Shown: positions 27,777 through 36,954, counted from the stretch's first letter. The stretch is DNA of 64,000 nt from Pirellula staleyi DSM 6068 (GCF_000025185.1 NC_013720.1:5766001-5830000), one strand, 5' to 3'. A program made the numbers and translations. Notes: a model not told the origin generated them from the letters alone.

Positions 27777-28322
27777 ATGTTGCGTGCGAATGTTGGACTT
27801 TCGCGAAAAGTTTCGCGTGATTTTCAGTCGACCGGTTACTCGATCAATCTCGATGGGGAAATTCTCTTCTCGGTCGATGATCCCGAAGCAGTGCTCGGGA
27901 AAGTGCAAGAGTTGTTCGGACTCGCTCAGGAAGCACTCGATCGGGAAGTGGATCGTGACCAAAGCGAATCTGCGATCGGCAGACGCGATGAAGAGCGTCA
28001 ACCTCTCCCACCACCGGAAGCTCCACCTCGGCTTCCACCAAGTGCTGTCAGCAGTTCCAAAGCGAACCATTCGTCGGCTGCTAGTTCGACCCGTGAGGCA
28101 GCACCTCAGGCTTCACGAACAACGGACGAACCGGCAACCAACAAACAGATCCAGTTCATTTTGAACATGGGGAAGCGATTCAAGCTTTCGATGCTGCAGC
28201 TGGAAGCTCGTGTGGGTGACATCGTTGGTCGCAAATGCACCGTTTACGAGCTCACCAAGAAGGAAGCAGGACGCGTGCTCAATCAACTTACGCACTCGCA
28301 GCCCGTTTCGCAATCTGCCTAA
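27777..28322 (+). CDS. Conserved planctomycete element protein, unknown function
   Basis: A 181-residue protein. The N-terminus LSRKVSRDFQSTGYSINLDG, followed by EVxSVDDPEAV-like sequence and EALDREVDRDQ, resembles small proteins I associate with planctomycete elements. The middle is a Ser/Pro-rich linker. The C-terminal domain (TNKQIQFILNMGKRFKLSML, then VGDIVGRKCTVYELTKKEAG) recurs in phage- and plasmid-type proteins next to RecB-like nucleases. The ATG at 27777 has AGGAG 8 bases upstream; the longer frame from 27720 adds an unlikely hydrophobic leader. It opens a plus-strand cluster with two nuclease-like genes. A DNA-binding role is inference. Confidence 0.65.
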   Translation: MLRANVGLSRKVSRDFQSTGYSINLDGEILFSVDDPEAVLGKVQELFGLAQEALDREVDRDQSESAIGRRDEERQPLPPPEAPPRLPPSAVSSSKANHSSAASSTREAAPQASRTTDEPATNKQIQFILNMGKRFKLSMLQLEARVGDIVGRKCTVYELTKKEAGRVLNQLTHSQPVSQSA

Positions 28323-28502
28323 CTGACTGACAGTGATTTCTCGCGTCAGCTCGTTCACCTCGCAGTGTCTTCCAAGGTCGCTAACCTATCGATCGGTAGC
28401 GACCACTTTCTTCGATTGCTCCTTGCTTTCCGATCGCTGGGCAACTTGTGTTTGTTGCTCAAGTAGCGGGGAATCTTGCACATCTAACTTAAGGGGAGCT
28501 TC

Positions 28503-29333
28503 ATGCATTGGCGTCCTCACTGGAGCTATAGCGCGATCAGCCAGTATTTGACTTGTCCGCTACGCTACTACTTTCAGCGAATCCTTTGCCTTCCGCAGCC
28601 TTCCATCAGTGCCAGCCTTATTTTTGGCTCCACGGTGCACGAAGTTCTGGCGGATTACCATCGATCGATTGTGAAGACCGAAACGAACTCGGTGGAATTC
28701 TATCGTGATCGATTTCGAAAAGCTTGGATTCGCCGAGAAAATGAGTCCGAAGTGACCTACAAAGCTGGCGAAAACACAAGCGATCTCATGGACCAGGGAA
28801 TTGCGTTGGTCGAACTCTATCTGCAGGAAAAACCTCCCGAAGGAATTGTTGCCATCGAGGAAGAAATTCTCTGCCCAGTGCACAACAGTAAGGGTGAGTA
28901 TCTGGAAAAACCTCTGCTCGCCGTTGCTGATCTGATTACTCGAAAGCAAGATGAACTAACGATTCAGGAATTCAAGACTTCGGGACGTGCTTACTAGGAA
29001 AGTGAAACCGAATCATCGCTTCAGCCCACCTGTTACGTGAATGCAGTGCAAGAGCGGTACGGAATCCTGGCGAAGGTGCAGTACACGGTCCTGGTCAAAA
29101 CCAAGACTCCTAAACTTCAGCACCTGCACACCACGCGTGGTGTGGAAGATCTGGGACGACTGGGCGACATTGTGGAGAATGTCCAGCGAGCCATCGAAGC
29201 GAGTGTGTTCTATCCGGTCGAATCGGCTCTCAACTGCTCAACGTGCCCTTATCGCAGGCAGTGCCGAGCCTGGGGACGAACAGATGCAGCCCACCTCCCT
29301 GAAGTGCTGGAGGCTGAGGCTGTTTCATGCTAG
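28503..29333 (+). pseudogene. Cas4/RecB-like PD-(D/E)XK nuclease with one in-frame TAG
   Basis: A single frame runs from the ATG at 28503 to the stop at 29331, broken only by TAG at 28995-28997 (codon 165). Before the stop: Cys18 (YLTCPLRYYFQ), His46 (FGSTVHEVL), Asp143 (VADLIT) and Glu156-x-Lys158 (IQEFKTSG). After it: the QxxxY motif (SLQPTCY, Gln174 and Tyr178) and the Fe-S Cys cluster NCSTCPYRRQC. Together these are a full Cas4/AddB-type nuclease. The stop falls between the catalytic Lys and QxxxY, so both halves alone should be inactive. AAGGGGAG precedes the start. It could be a fresh nonsense mutation, read-through of an amber codon, or a sequencing error. Confidence 0.8.
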
Positions 29334-30142
29334 CCGAACTGCATCGCAAGGGTGGATGTCTCTGCCAGCCAGCTCGCGAAGGCGCCCTGCACTGTCCACT
29401 CATCATTCGCCCTACGAGCGAAGATGTGATTACGGACCATCTGGTGCAGGTGATGCGAACCATCAATCCACGCTGGTGGCTACCTGACTTCTTGAATTCG
29501 GCGCTCGGAGCCCCAGCCGTTCACCCCCAGCAGTTTCGTAACCTTCGCATCGAGCCGTGGGTGAATAAGCCGACTTTCCCCAGGGACCTATTGCACTGGG
29601 ACGAAGGGAGCACGCAAGTCGACATCGTGATCACGTGGGAGAACCCAGCGACAACCGTGTATGTCGAGATGAAATATTGGAGTGAGTTATCGGCTCGCAC
29701 GGCAGAGAATCGTGGCGAGCATGGATTTGCATCGGACCAATTGGCACGAAACATTCGCGTTGGCTTACTTGAATGTGGCTATTTTGAAGTTCCTCAACTG
29801 TTCGAATTTTCGAAACGAGATTTTCTCCAGCTGGTGATTTCACCGGGAGGAAATCAGAAACTGGTTCAAAAATATCGAGATCCCAGCGAAGTCCGCCAGG
29901 CGATTCCCTATAGCCATCTCATCAAAAAGCTACCGAAATTACCGTTTGTGGGAGAATTGAATTACTTCGATCTGATGAACTTGTTTCAACTTCATCGTCG
30001 CATGTTTTCGCGTGCAGAACGTGTGGTGGCCGACCAGTTCGTGAAGTATCTGGCGATGAAATCAACTCAGAATCCCCGGCGAAAGAATTTGGGGAAATCG
30101 AGTTTCGAACAACTTCCGCTGGTGGAAGACTCGCCAGGGTAG
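29327..30142 (+). CDS. Hypothetical PD-(D/E)XK-like nuclease
   Basis: A 271-residue protein. A likely nuclease core is STQVDIVITWENP followed by VYVEMKYWSEL: Asp99, then Glu114-x-Lys116, the spacing of PD-(D/E)XK enzymes. The rest is not assigned (LPDFLNSALGAP; YFDLMNLFQLHRRMFSRAE). The start overlaps the stop of the Cas4-like gene (ATGCTAG), so the two are translationally coupled and probably act together. No partner domain for DNA recognition is seen. Without structural comparison, the nuclease call rests on three residues and their secondary-structure context. Confidence 0.55.
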   Translation: MLAELHRKGGCLCQPAREGALHCPLIIRPTSEDVITDHLVQVMRTINPRWWLPDFLNSALGAPAVHPQQFRNLRIEPWVNKPTFPRDLLHWDEGSTQVDIVITWENPATTVYVEMKYWSELSARTAENRGEHGFASDQLARNIRVGLLECGYFEVPQLFEFSKRDFLQLVISPGGNQKLVQKYRDPSEVRQAIPYSHLIKKLPKLPFVGELNYFDLMNLFQLHRRMFSRAERVVADQFVKYLAMKSTQNPRRKNLGKSSFEQLPLVEDSPG

Positions 30143-30184
30143 AGAAGCTGTTGACCACCTTCACACTTTCTCGAGGAACAGCCC

Positions 30185-30451
30185 ATGCCCAAACCGATGA
30201 CCAAGCAATCGCCCCCACCAGCGCCCACTAAAGCGCAACCCATTCATGAGATCCGACTAGGATCTGTCAAAGCAGCCATCTGGGAGAACCGATCCGAGCA
30301 TGGCACTCGCTTCAACGTCACTCTCGTTCGACTCTACAAGGATGAAGATCAGTGGAAGTCGTCCGACAGTTTTGGACGCGATGATCTGCTCCTGCTGGCC
30401 AAGGTAGCCGATCAAGTTCACAGCTGGATTTGTAACCAATTTCAAGCATGA
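30185..30451 (+). CDS. Small conserved hypothetical protein
   Basis: An 88-residue protein with a Pro-rich start and a compact domain, IHEIRLGSVKAAIWENRSEH, TRFNVTLVRLYKDEDQWKSS and FGRDDLLLLAKVADQVHSWI. I recognise this as a widespread small-protein family of element-borne genes without an assigned function. A GAGGA site lies 8 bases before the ATG. It follows the nuclease-like gene by 42 bases and is probably co-transcribed. Confidence 0.6.
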   Translation: MPKPMTKQSPPPAPTKAQPIHEIRLGSVKAAIWENRSEHGTRFNVTLVRLYKDEDQWKSSDSFGRDDLLLLAKVADQVHSWICNQFQA

Positions 30452-30569
30452 AAAATCTTGCTGGAGAATCAAAGAATTCCTGGCTCGTGAATTTTGAATT
30501 TCGAGCCAAAAAGATTTGGAATCCAATTTCACAAGAGTGACGACGTGAAATCACGGGAGACCAAAGAAG

Positions 30570-30785
30570 ATGAAGCGACGTCGCTGGCGTGCGATCGAAA
30601 TCAGGCTGCTGTGTGAACGCTACACGATCGAAGGACCAAGGCTACTCGCCGCTCAGTTCGGCCGATCGGTCGACTCGGTAACGAGTTTTGCTCGCCGGAT
30701 CAGGCTCACCACTCCCCGGCAATCGTACCAGCGACGCTCTCGCCGAAAGTCAGCCCGCTGCCATCCTGCGGACGATCTTCACTGA
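30570..30785 (+). CDS. Small basic HTH-like protein
   Basis: A 71-residue, strongly basic protein. The core IEIRLLCERYTIEGPRLLAA followed by FGRSVDSVTSFARRIRLTTP has the shape of a single helix-turn-helix of the SANT/GcrA-like kind (a helix, LAAQFGRS turn, recognition helix). It may bind DNA. It lies between the 88-residue protein and the WYL regulator on the same strand. Confidence 0.5.
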   Translation: MKRRRWRAIEIRLLCERYTIEGPRLLAAQFGRSVDSVTSFARRIRLTTPRQSYQRRSRRKSARCHPADDLH

Positions 30786-30918
30786 CCCACTGCTGCCAGT
30801 GTGGCTTGCTACGGTGCACCCTTTCACTTGGAATTGAGAAGTCACGACGCGAATCGTGGCGCTCTTGTTTCGAGTGTATTTAGCCTGGTCGCACTTTGAA
30901 GCCACTTGCTCGCAGCTC

Positions 30919-31962
30919 ATGAAAAAGTCTTTGTCCCGCCCGAAACGAGCAGTCCCCTCCGAAGCACCCCAGGGACGCTCGGAGACCGATCGGCGATTAC
31001 GACAGGCTGATCGTTTGGCTCGTATCCTGCGACTTTTGCAGCTACTGCTCAGTCGCGGGCGATGGACTCGCAAGGATCTCGCTTTGGCACAAGAGTGTTC
31101 GGAGCGAACGGTCTATCGAGATCTTCAAGTGCTCGAACTGGCAGGCATTCCGATCCAGCTTGAGCCAGCCGGTTTGTATCGCATTCGGCATGACTTTCGG
31201 TTCCCATCACTTCCGCTGTCAGACGACGAAGCACTTGGACAAGCAGTTGCTTCGGTGATTGCTGCGGGACCAGGGCTCGATGTCACTGCCGGTGCAGCTC
31301 CGGTGACGAAGAAGATCGTAGCTACGGCTGGCGACGAACTCGCGCGGGTGATGCACGATGCCCAACAACTGATTCTTGTCCTCGATCTCAAGCTGGCCGA
31401 TCACTCTCGGCATCGAGAAATTCTCCGAACGATCCAGTGGGGACTCATTCACCGCAAACAATTGTCGGGAAGCTATCGCAGTCCCCACGAAGAACATGCT
31501 GTAACACTGCAACTTCATCCCTATCGACTTTGTCTTATCAAGCAGGCGTGGTACTTGATCGCAGCTAATCGGGATGATGCCACACCTCGCACCTATCGAG
31601 TAGCTCGGTTTCGGACGCTTCGCCAGCTCGAAACATCGGCCCAAGTTCCCGATGGTTTTGATTTGAAAGCCTATTTGGGAAATGCTTGGAGTGTATTTCG
31701 AGGGGATACGTCCTACAAAATCGAAGTTCATTTTGCCAAAGCAGCAGCCCGGCTCGTTACCGAAGGAGTTTGGCACTCGACGCAGAAAATTCAAAAGCAT
31801 CCCAATGGAACGGTTACGCTTAGATTTACAGTCGACGGACTACAAGAGATCCTTCGCTGGATACTCGGCTGGGGAGCCCACGCAGCGGTGATCCAGCCTC
31901 CTGAACTTCGTCAACTGGTGCGCGAGCAGTTAGAGCACACTCTACGCATCTACCAGCCATGA
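30919..31962 (+). CDS. WYL-domain transcriptional regulator
   Basis: A 347-residue regulator starting at ATG 30919 (MKKSLSRPKR); the track upstream of it is not protein-like. The N-terminal helix-turn-helix is RLARILRLLQLLLSRGRWTR and LAQECSERTVYRDLQVLELA, followed by the ligand-binding WYL domain, with LHPYRLCLIKQAWYLIAAN and the conserved RVARFRTL. The C-terminal WCX region follows. WYL proteins control defence and DNA-repair genes in many bacteria, often by binding nucleic acid or nucleotides. The stop overlaps the next start (ATGA), so it is coupled to the deiminase gene. Confidence 0.9.
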   Translation: MKKSLSRPKRAVPSEAPQGRSETDRRLRQADRLARILRLLQLLLSRGRWTRKDLALAQECSERTVYRDLQVLELAGIPIQLEPAGLYRIRHDFRFPSLPLSDDEALGQAVASVIAAGPGLDVTAGAAPVTKKIVATAGDELARVMHDAQQLILVLDLKLADHSRHREILRTIQWGLIHRKQLSGSYRSPHEEHAVTLQLHPYRLCLIKQAWYLIAANRDDATPRTYRVARFRTLRQLETSAQVPDGFDLKAYLGNAWSVFRGDTSYKIEVHFAKAAARLVTEGVWHSTQKIQKHPNGTVTLRFTVDGLQEILRWILGWGAHAAVIQPPELRQLVREQLEHTLRIYQP

Positions 31963-32798
31963 TCGCCGACCGAGATGCCAATCTGGTGTGTGTTTCCGGT
32001 TATCTACCCACACGCCATCCGCAGCTCTTCGCAGAGTTGTCGGCGATCCTCAGGCGTCATGGCGTGCCTCTGCGAATACTCGCCGGCACGAGAGACATTT
32101 GGGCCAAGGACTACGCTCCCCTGCAAGTCGCAGCTGAGCGATTTGTGCAGTTCACCTATGCCCCCGATTATCTTCAACACCATCCGGAGCTTCGTACCGA
32201 ATTTGATTCTGAGCGAGAACTTCCCGAATGTCTTTCGCTTCAACAGTCCCCCGTCATCATCGATGGTGGGAATGTGGTTAGTTCAGGTTTGAAAGCAATT
32301 CTTACGGACAAGATTTATCGTGAGAATCAAAATTGGAATCGAGATGCACTTCGAAACTATCTTCGAACAATCTTGGAGCTCGACCAGCTTATCATCGTTC
32401 CCAAAGAACCCTACGATCCGATTGGTCACGCGGATGGCATGGTCCGATTCATCGATCGCGATCACGTGCTGATGGCAGACTATGCTGGCATCGACCAACC
32501 TTTCGAGCAGAGACTGCTCAAGGTTTTGGAGCGACATCAACTACAGGTCACCAAGCTCCCAGCGTTGCATGTTCAGGAAGCCACAAGAGGCATTCCTTCG
32601 GCTGTCGGCTGCTATATCAACTTCCTGGTGACATCGCAGGTGCTCGTGGCTCCTGTGTTTGACCATGCGCTAGATACGGTCGCATTCACGACCCTGCAGC
32701 AGGTTTTTCCCGACCTGCCAATCGCTCCCCTCTGCTGCACCGAGCTCGCCCGCGAAGGTGGTGTTTTGAACTGCATCGCGGCATCTTATCGCGTCTGA
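31959..32798 (+). CDS. Agmatine-deiminase / PPAD-family enzyme
   Basis: A 279-residue protein of the porphyromonas-type peptidyl-arginine deiminase family. Conserved sites: TRDIWAKDYAPLQ (44-56), IDGGNVVSSG (101-110), GHADGMVRF with catalytic His157, and GGVLNCIAASY near the end with nucleophile Cys272. The family removes the imino group of guanidino compounds such as agmatine. At 279 residues it lacks the first 60 or so residues of ordinary agmatine deiminases, and starts just ahead of TRDIW. It is coupled to the WYL regulator by ATGA overlap, an odd pairing for a metabolic enzyme. A decayed copy lies at 34.7-35.2 kb. Confidence 0.8.
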   Translation: MIADRDANLVCVSGYLPTRHPQLFAELSAILRRHGVPLRILAGTRDIWAKDYAPLQVAAERFVQFTYAPDYLQHHPELRTEFDSERELPECLSLQQSPVIIDGGNVVSSGLKAILTDKIYRENQNWNRDALRNYLRTILELDQLIIVPKEPYDPIGHADGMVRFIDRDHVLMADYAGIDQPFEQRLLKVLERHQLQVTKLPALHVQEATRGIPSAVGCYINFLVTSQVLVAPVFDHALDTVAFTTLQQVFPDLPIAPLCCTELAREGGVLNCIAASYRV

Positions 32799-32986
32799 AT
32801 CTCTTCGGACCGATGCTCTGACGCAATTATGCACCAGTTGAACAATTGCGCGAGTCACGTTCGCGAAACTACTAGGGTGGTGCATCCACGTCCAAAATTT
32901 CGCCCCAGAGAGATAGATAACCACGCGGTATTGAAAGGAGACGAGCCAAATGGTTCCAACCTTCATTAACGGCAGAATCTATTTCA

Positions 32987-33883
32987 ATGGGCAAACCAAT
33001 GGACAATGAATTGAACGAACAGGATTTGAGCGGCAGCGGAATGATAGCTCAAACTACAACTAGCACATTCAATGGCAAGGGCCCAGATGCTCCCGTGGCT
33101 TGGTATGGCGGCAAGTACTATCTCGCCCGCTGGATCATCGAACTCCTGCCCGATCATCGTGTCTACGTCGAACCGTATGGCGGCATGGCCAATGTGTTGC
33201 TCAAGAAACACCCCAGTGAGGTCGAGATTTTCAACGATCTGGATGGTCGCGTGGTCAACTTGTTCCGTGTACTAAGGGATCAAGATAAGTTTGAAGAACT
33301 GAAGCGACTTGCAGAACTCACCCCCTATAGCCGTCAGCAGTTCGCGGAATTGTGCGAGATACCTGAGCCGACTGATCCGGTTGAGAAGGCGTATTGGTTT
33401 TTCGTCCGCTGCCGACAGGCTCGGGGCGGCATCGGCATGTCGAATATCACTGCCAATGCTTGGGCGACGAGTACCCGAACCAGGCGTGGCATGCCGGAGC
33501 CAATTTCAAAATACCTCTCTGCATTGGATGGACTCTCCGACGTTGCGGATCGGTTCCGCCGAGTCATGGTGGAATCGCTCCCTGCCATCGAGCTCATCAA
33601 AAAATACGATGGTCCAGAAGTGCTGTTCTATTGTGATCCTCCCTATCTCAGTTCAACTCGACACGATGGCAAAGCAGCAACCTACCACGTGGAGATGACC
33701 GATGCCGATCACGAAGCACTCCTGCTTCAACTTCAGAAGTGTGTCGGCAAGGTCGTACTCAGTGGCTATCCGTCACCACTCTACGACCGACTACTGAGCA
33801 ATTGGCGACGCGTCGAACGGCCAATGAAGGTCCAGTTTTCAAATTCTGGTGCCGATCGTGTGGAAGTTCTTTGGATTGGGTAG
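32987..33883 (+). CDS. D12-class DNA adenine methyltransferase
   Basis: A 298-residue N6-adenine methylase of the Dam/D12 class. SAM motif AWYGGK (38-43), VEPYGG (61-66), FNDLDGRVVN, and catalytic DPPYLSS (217-223) are all present. No matching restriction gene is adjacent, so it is a solitary methylase, typical of phages and integrated elements, where it protects or marks DNA. ATG 32999 is an alternative start (MDNELNE). It stands about 190 bases after the deiminase gene. Confidence 0.9.
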   Translation: MGKPMDNELNEQDLSGSGMIAQTTTSTFNGKGPDAPVAWYGGKYYLARWIIELLPDHRVYVEPYGGMANVLLKKHPSEVEIFNDLDGRVVNLFRVLRDQDKFEELKRLAELTPYSRQQFAELCEIPEPTDPVEKAYWFFVRCRQARGGIGMSNITANAWATSTRTRRGMPEPISKYLSALDGLSDVADRFRRVMVESLPAIELIKKYDGPEVLFYCDPPYLSSTRHDGKAATYHVEMTDADHEALLLQLQKCVGKVVLSGYPSPLYDRLLSNWRRVERPMKVQFSNSGADRVEVLWIG

Positions 33884-33961
33884 TAAAGTTCCACTGGCAG
33901 GTAGTATTTAGTTTACATATCAACTTGTGTTCAAATGGGAATGGCAGTGAAGGCAGGGAAA

Positions 33962-34468
33962 ATGACGATGAATACTGAAAACGCACAAAAAGATCAGGTT
34001 ACCAAAGCGGCAGCGACAGAAAGCGAAATCCCATCGCAGGAAACGCGTCCCACTCCACCACCTGGAATTCAAGGAGCAGAAATAGAGCGATGGCGGACGT
34101 TTGAGCAAGATAAGTTGTTCCCTGTCACTCAAGCCGCATTCACAACCCAGCGTTTAGCTGTCTATTCCTACAAGATTAGAATAAGAAGTGACAATCTTCC
34201 ACGAACCGTCTTTTTGGGATTTGACATAGATTGCGAATTTCCTCTACTGATTGTTTCCGCGACTGTGTGGTTAAAATCGCCCTATATCGGGAACAACGTG
34301 GAGTGGATTGAAGTGATTGAGTCACACAAGCGTGCCGGTTTCGCAACCGAGTTCTGGCATGGTCTCAAGGAACACCTTGGCGGAGAGTTGACTGGTACAC
34401 CTGTCACCGAGTCGGGACATGGATTCCACAGCTCGTTGCAAGAGCAGAAATCACCAGTTTCAGCGTAG
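33962..34468 (+). CDS. Hypothetical protein, faintly GNAT-like
   Basis: About 168 residues. A polar N-terminal tail (PSQETRPTPPPGIQG) is followed by a compact domain. The C-terminal half, WIEVIESHKRAGFATEFWHG then LKEHLGGELTGTPVTESGHG, resembles the acetyl-CoA loop region of GNAT acetyltransferases (RxxGxA), but the match is weak. The start is either 33962 or 33968, both close to AGGGA. It follows the methylase by about 80 bases. Confidence 0.5.
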   Translation: MTMNTENAQKDQVTKAAATESEIPSQETRPTPPPGIQGAEIERWRTFEQDKLFPVTQAAFTTQRLAVYSYKIRIRSDNLPRTVFLGFDIDCEFPLLIVSATVWLKSPYIGNNVEWIEVIESHKRAGFATEFWHGLKEHLGGELTGTPVTESGHGFHSSLQEQKSPVSA

Positions 34469-34534
34469 GGAACTCGCTAGCCCTCTGGCGATTAACGAGC
34501 GTGTCGCCAGGGTGGAGCATTGCCTCCAAAGCAA

Positions 34535-34571
34535 AAAAATTCCCGCCCGAATGCCAAGGCAGCAAGGCGGG
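34535..34571 (-). terminator. Rho-independent terminator read on the minus strand
   Basis: CCCGCC (34542-34547) pairs with GGCGGG (34566-34571), with an inner TGCC/GGCA pairing. On the minus strand the stem is followed directly by AATTTTTTTGC. No intact minus-strand gene ends here now; the lipase/nuclease remnant at 35.6 kb is the nearest minus-strand sequence. Confidence 0.5.
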
Positions 34572-34718
34572 CGTAGTCCGTAGTACTTGCGACTGCACAT
34601 TCTTTGCTGACAGCCGAAGGCCAATCCTGGCAACGATGACATGCCGATCATTGAAAGTCGTCATTGCCCGGTTTCTACGCCATTCAGTTCAATCGTTAAG
34701 ATGCTTCTTTCAGAAGAG

Positions 34719-35203
34719 CAGCTCGAAAGCCATTCTTGCGGACAAGACTTACCGTGAGTATCAAAAATGAAATCGAGATGTACTTCGAAACTATCTTCGA
34801 GCAATCTTAGAGCTCGTCGAAATTCTCATCGCTTCCCAAGAGCCCTTCGATCCGACTAGTCAACTCGGATCACGTGCTAATAGCTGACGATGGAGGTATC
34901 GACGAACCTTTCGAGCGGCGGCTGCTCAAGGTTTTGGAGCGACATCGACTCCAGGTCACCAAGCTCCCAGCCTTTCATGTTCAGGAAGCCACTAGTGGCA
35001 TTCCTTCGGTGGTCGACCGTTACGTCTACCATCTGGCGACATCGCAGGTGCTCGTGGCGTTGTTTAACCATGCTCTAGATATGGTCGCATTCATGACCCT
35101 GCAGCAGGTTTCTCATGATCTGCCACCTTTGCCGCACTGCGTTGGCAAGTGCAGGAGGCGTTTTGGACTGCATCGGGGCATCCTATCGCGTCTAAATCAC
35201 TAG
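34719..35203 (+). pseudogene. Decayed copy of the deiminase gene
   Basis: From GCCATTCTTGCGGACAAGAC (about 34731) the DNA follows the intact deiminase gene from about 32295 onward. One stretch still translates as EPFERRLLKVLERHRLQVTK, LPAFHVQEATSGIP and LATSQVLVALFNHALDMVAF. Frameshifts and small deletions destroy the GHADG region and the Cys motif (GGVLNC becomes a shifted reading), and the 5' half is missing. It is a non-functional partial duplicate about 2 kb from its parent, same strand. Confidence 0.8.
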
Positions 35204-35300
35204 GGCTCGATGCCCTCAAGCAATCGCCTTGGAGACTGCTCGCATCTCCGCTCTCGCCCTTTGCGACGGGTAGTTCGGTGGTCCCCCTTCGAGCAAACCC

Positions 35301-35555
35301 ATGGCCAAAAAAAAGCTACCGAAGAACATTTTGCAGTACCTGATCCAAGAGGTTTGGCAGATTCCATCTGTTATGCGAGATCATTCGCATGTCGACACGT
35401 GTAACTGGCTCGACCATCCCGCTAAAGACGGTCAGATTCGAACCACCTGTCGCCAATGTGGCTGTTTCCTCGGCTACCGCCCCCGCAAGAGTGCCGAGCG
35501 GGGCTGGCGAACGATCAGTGCAAGACCACCAAAACCAAGTATCATATTCTCATGA
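35301..35555 (+). CDS. Small zinc-ribbon-like protein
   Basis: An 84-residue basic protein. VDTCNWLDHPAKDGQIRTTC followed by RQCGCFLGYRPR gives a Cys at 34, then Cys-x2-Cys-x-Cys, a likely zinc knuckle of the kind seen at the ends of element-borne genes. The family is otherwise unknown to me. A diverged stretch matching its C-terminal part occurs at about 56531-56632, on the other side of the effector operon. Confidence 0.55.
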   Translation: MAKKKLPKNILQYLIQEVWQIPSVMRDHSHVDTCNWLDHPAKDGQIRTTCRQCGCFLGYRPRKSAERGWRTISARPPKPSIIFS

Positions 35556-35610
35556 CCAAAGGAGTTGAACCCAATTGCTATCTCGCCGTAGACTCGACAC
35601 GATGATGGAA

Positions 35611-35890
35611 CTATGAGATGAGTGCATTATGTCCCTTGCACCAGTCGAACCGCCGGTAAGACTCCGAAAACGCGAGCAAAGCTATCTCGGGATTCAGCGA
35701 GACAAAGCACTGTGTGTCATCAACATCGATGAACTCACAAGACCTGAAACCCCAAGACCTTGCCGCCCCAAGGCACATCGACCTGAAGCTCGACTCGGAC
35801 TCGTAAGCCAACTTGCTGGCGAGCACCTAGGACAAAGCTGCTTTCCTGGTGAAGGTCGACTTGAAGAGAGATGAAAGCTCAGAAACGAAG
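35611..35890 (-). pseudogene. Mosaic remnant of the lipase and NucA genes of the effector array
   Basis: On the minus strand, 35860 to about 35650 reads ASKLAYESESSFRSMCLGAA, RSWGFRSCEFIDVDDTQCFV, SLNPEIALLAF, closely matching the lipase of the array (KLAYESEQSVKSTCLGSARS). It then passes directly into FDWCKGHNALIS, matching the end of the NucA domain of the 1466-residue protein (LDWCKSHDAFANEG). The lipase active site is absent. In the array these two segments lie about 3 kb apart in the same order, so the remnant looks like an ancestral copy of the array after an internal deletion. Confidence 0.75.
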
Positions 35891-36285
35891 CGATTTCAAA
35901 CGCTGGCGCGAAGAAGTCGATTAACCTTGCAACATAGCCCCATACAAGCCATACGAAGCTGCCCGGCTTTCACAAGGTAAAACCACTGAGGGAATCGGCG
36001 ACCCGATGGAAATTGACACATGCAGTGGATTAGTCCATGCGTATGCCGGAAGAATTGTGTTGTTGGCCATTTTCCACGCCTCTTATATTTACTATGGACT
36101 GACACCTGGACGTTAATTCCTTAGCTGCTCAGGACTCGCCAGTGCGTCACCACAAACTTTCGCTGCCTAGGTTGTCTTCAGGCTGGCACAAGGTATCTTG
36201 AGCCTACGATGACGCCCCCCACACATGAGCAAATGGCCAACTTGCCCCTTGGCCGCTTCTTCAGCCATCTTCGGAATAACCAAAA
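35891..36285. other. Intergenic stretch, nothing recognised
   Basis: About 395 bases between the array remnant and the plsC-like gene. Similarity to the lipase gene fades within the first few tens of bases. No gene or clear terminator was seen. Confidence 0.4.
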
Positions 36286-36900
36286 ATGTGGTTCTACGAC
36301 GCAAACAAACTGGCAGGCGCAATTCTTAGGCTTTATTGCCCAGTCACTCTCTCGTATACGTCTGGAACAACTCTTCCGGACGGAGGCTTCATCCTGGCAT
36401 GCAATCATGAGTCATACCTTGACCCTTGGTTTCTAGGGACTGTGTTTCCTCGCCGAATCCGTTTCCTCATTACGCATGAATGGTATTTCCGAAGCCGATG
36501 GTGGACTAACTTCTTTAGCGCACTGGGCACGATTCCTGTCAACCCCGCAAAACCGCTCTCAGCAATAAAGAGGGCCCGAGACCACTTGAAAAATGGTGAT
36601 GTCGTCGGCATCTTTCCTGAAGGACAGATTTCATGGACGGGGGAGTTGCTGCCCTTCCAACCGGGATTGGATTTGCTGTCGAAAACTGCGGACAGTCCAG
36701 TTGTGCCTGTCGCCCTCGTAGGAGCGAGAAATGTTTTGCCTGCCAACTGCCGACTACCGAGACCAAGGAAAGTGAGTGTACTCATTGGCAACCCATTTCG
36801 TCGCACGGAGATTGCGCATAGCTACACCGAAACCTTCTTAAACGACTTCATTCGAAACGAGGTGTCGCGACTGCGCCTTTGTCTCTCGACGGTTTGCTGA
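36286..36900 (+). CDS. plsC: 1-acylglycerol-3-phosphate acyltransferase (PlsC-like)
   Basis: A 204-residue acyltransferase with the family signatures: motif I NHESYLDPWF (NHxxxxD, catalytic His and Asp), motif III FPEGQIS, and motif IV VVPVALVG. It transfers an acyl chain to lysophosphatidic acid or a related lysolipid at the inner membrane. The symbol reflects the family; a dedicated housekeeping plsC elsewhere is likely. It lies 54 bases before a CFA-synthase gene on the same strand, making a lipid-modifying pair beside the effector operon. Base composition is lower in GC than the TPR-gene region, consistent with transfer. Confidence 0.85.
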   Translation: MWFYDANKLAGAILRLYCPVTLSYTSGTTLPDGGFILACNHESYLDPWFLGTVFPRRIRFLITHEWYFRSRWWTNFFSALGTIPVNPAKPLSAIKRARDHLKNGDVVGIFPEGQISWTGELLPFQPGLDLLSKTADSPVVPVALVGARNVLPANCRLPRPRKVSVLIGNPFRRTEIAHSYTETFLNDFIRNEVSRLRLCLSTVC

Positions 36901-36954
36901 TTGGTTACTGAAGTAGAAACTTAACGAACCACGCTATCTGGAGCGAACAGTTCA

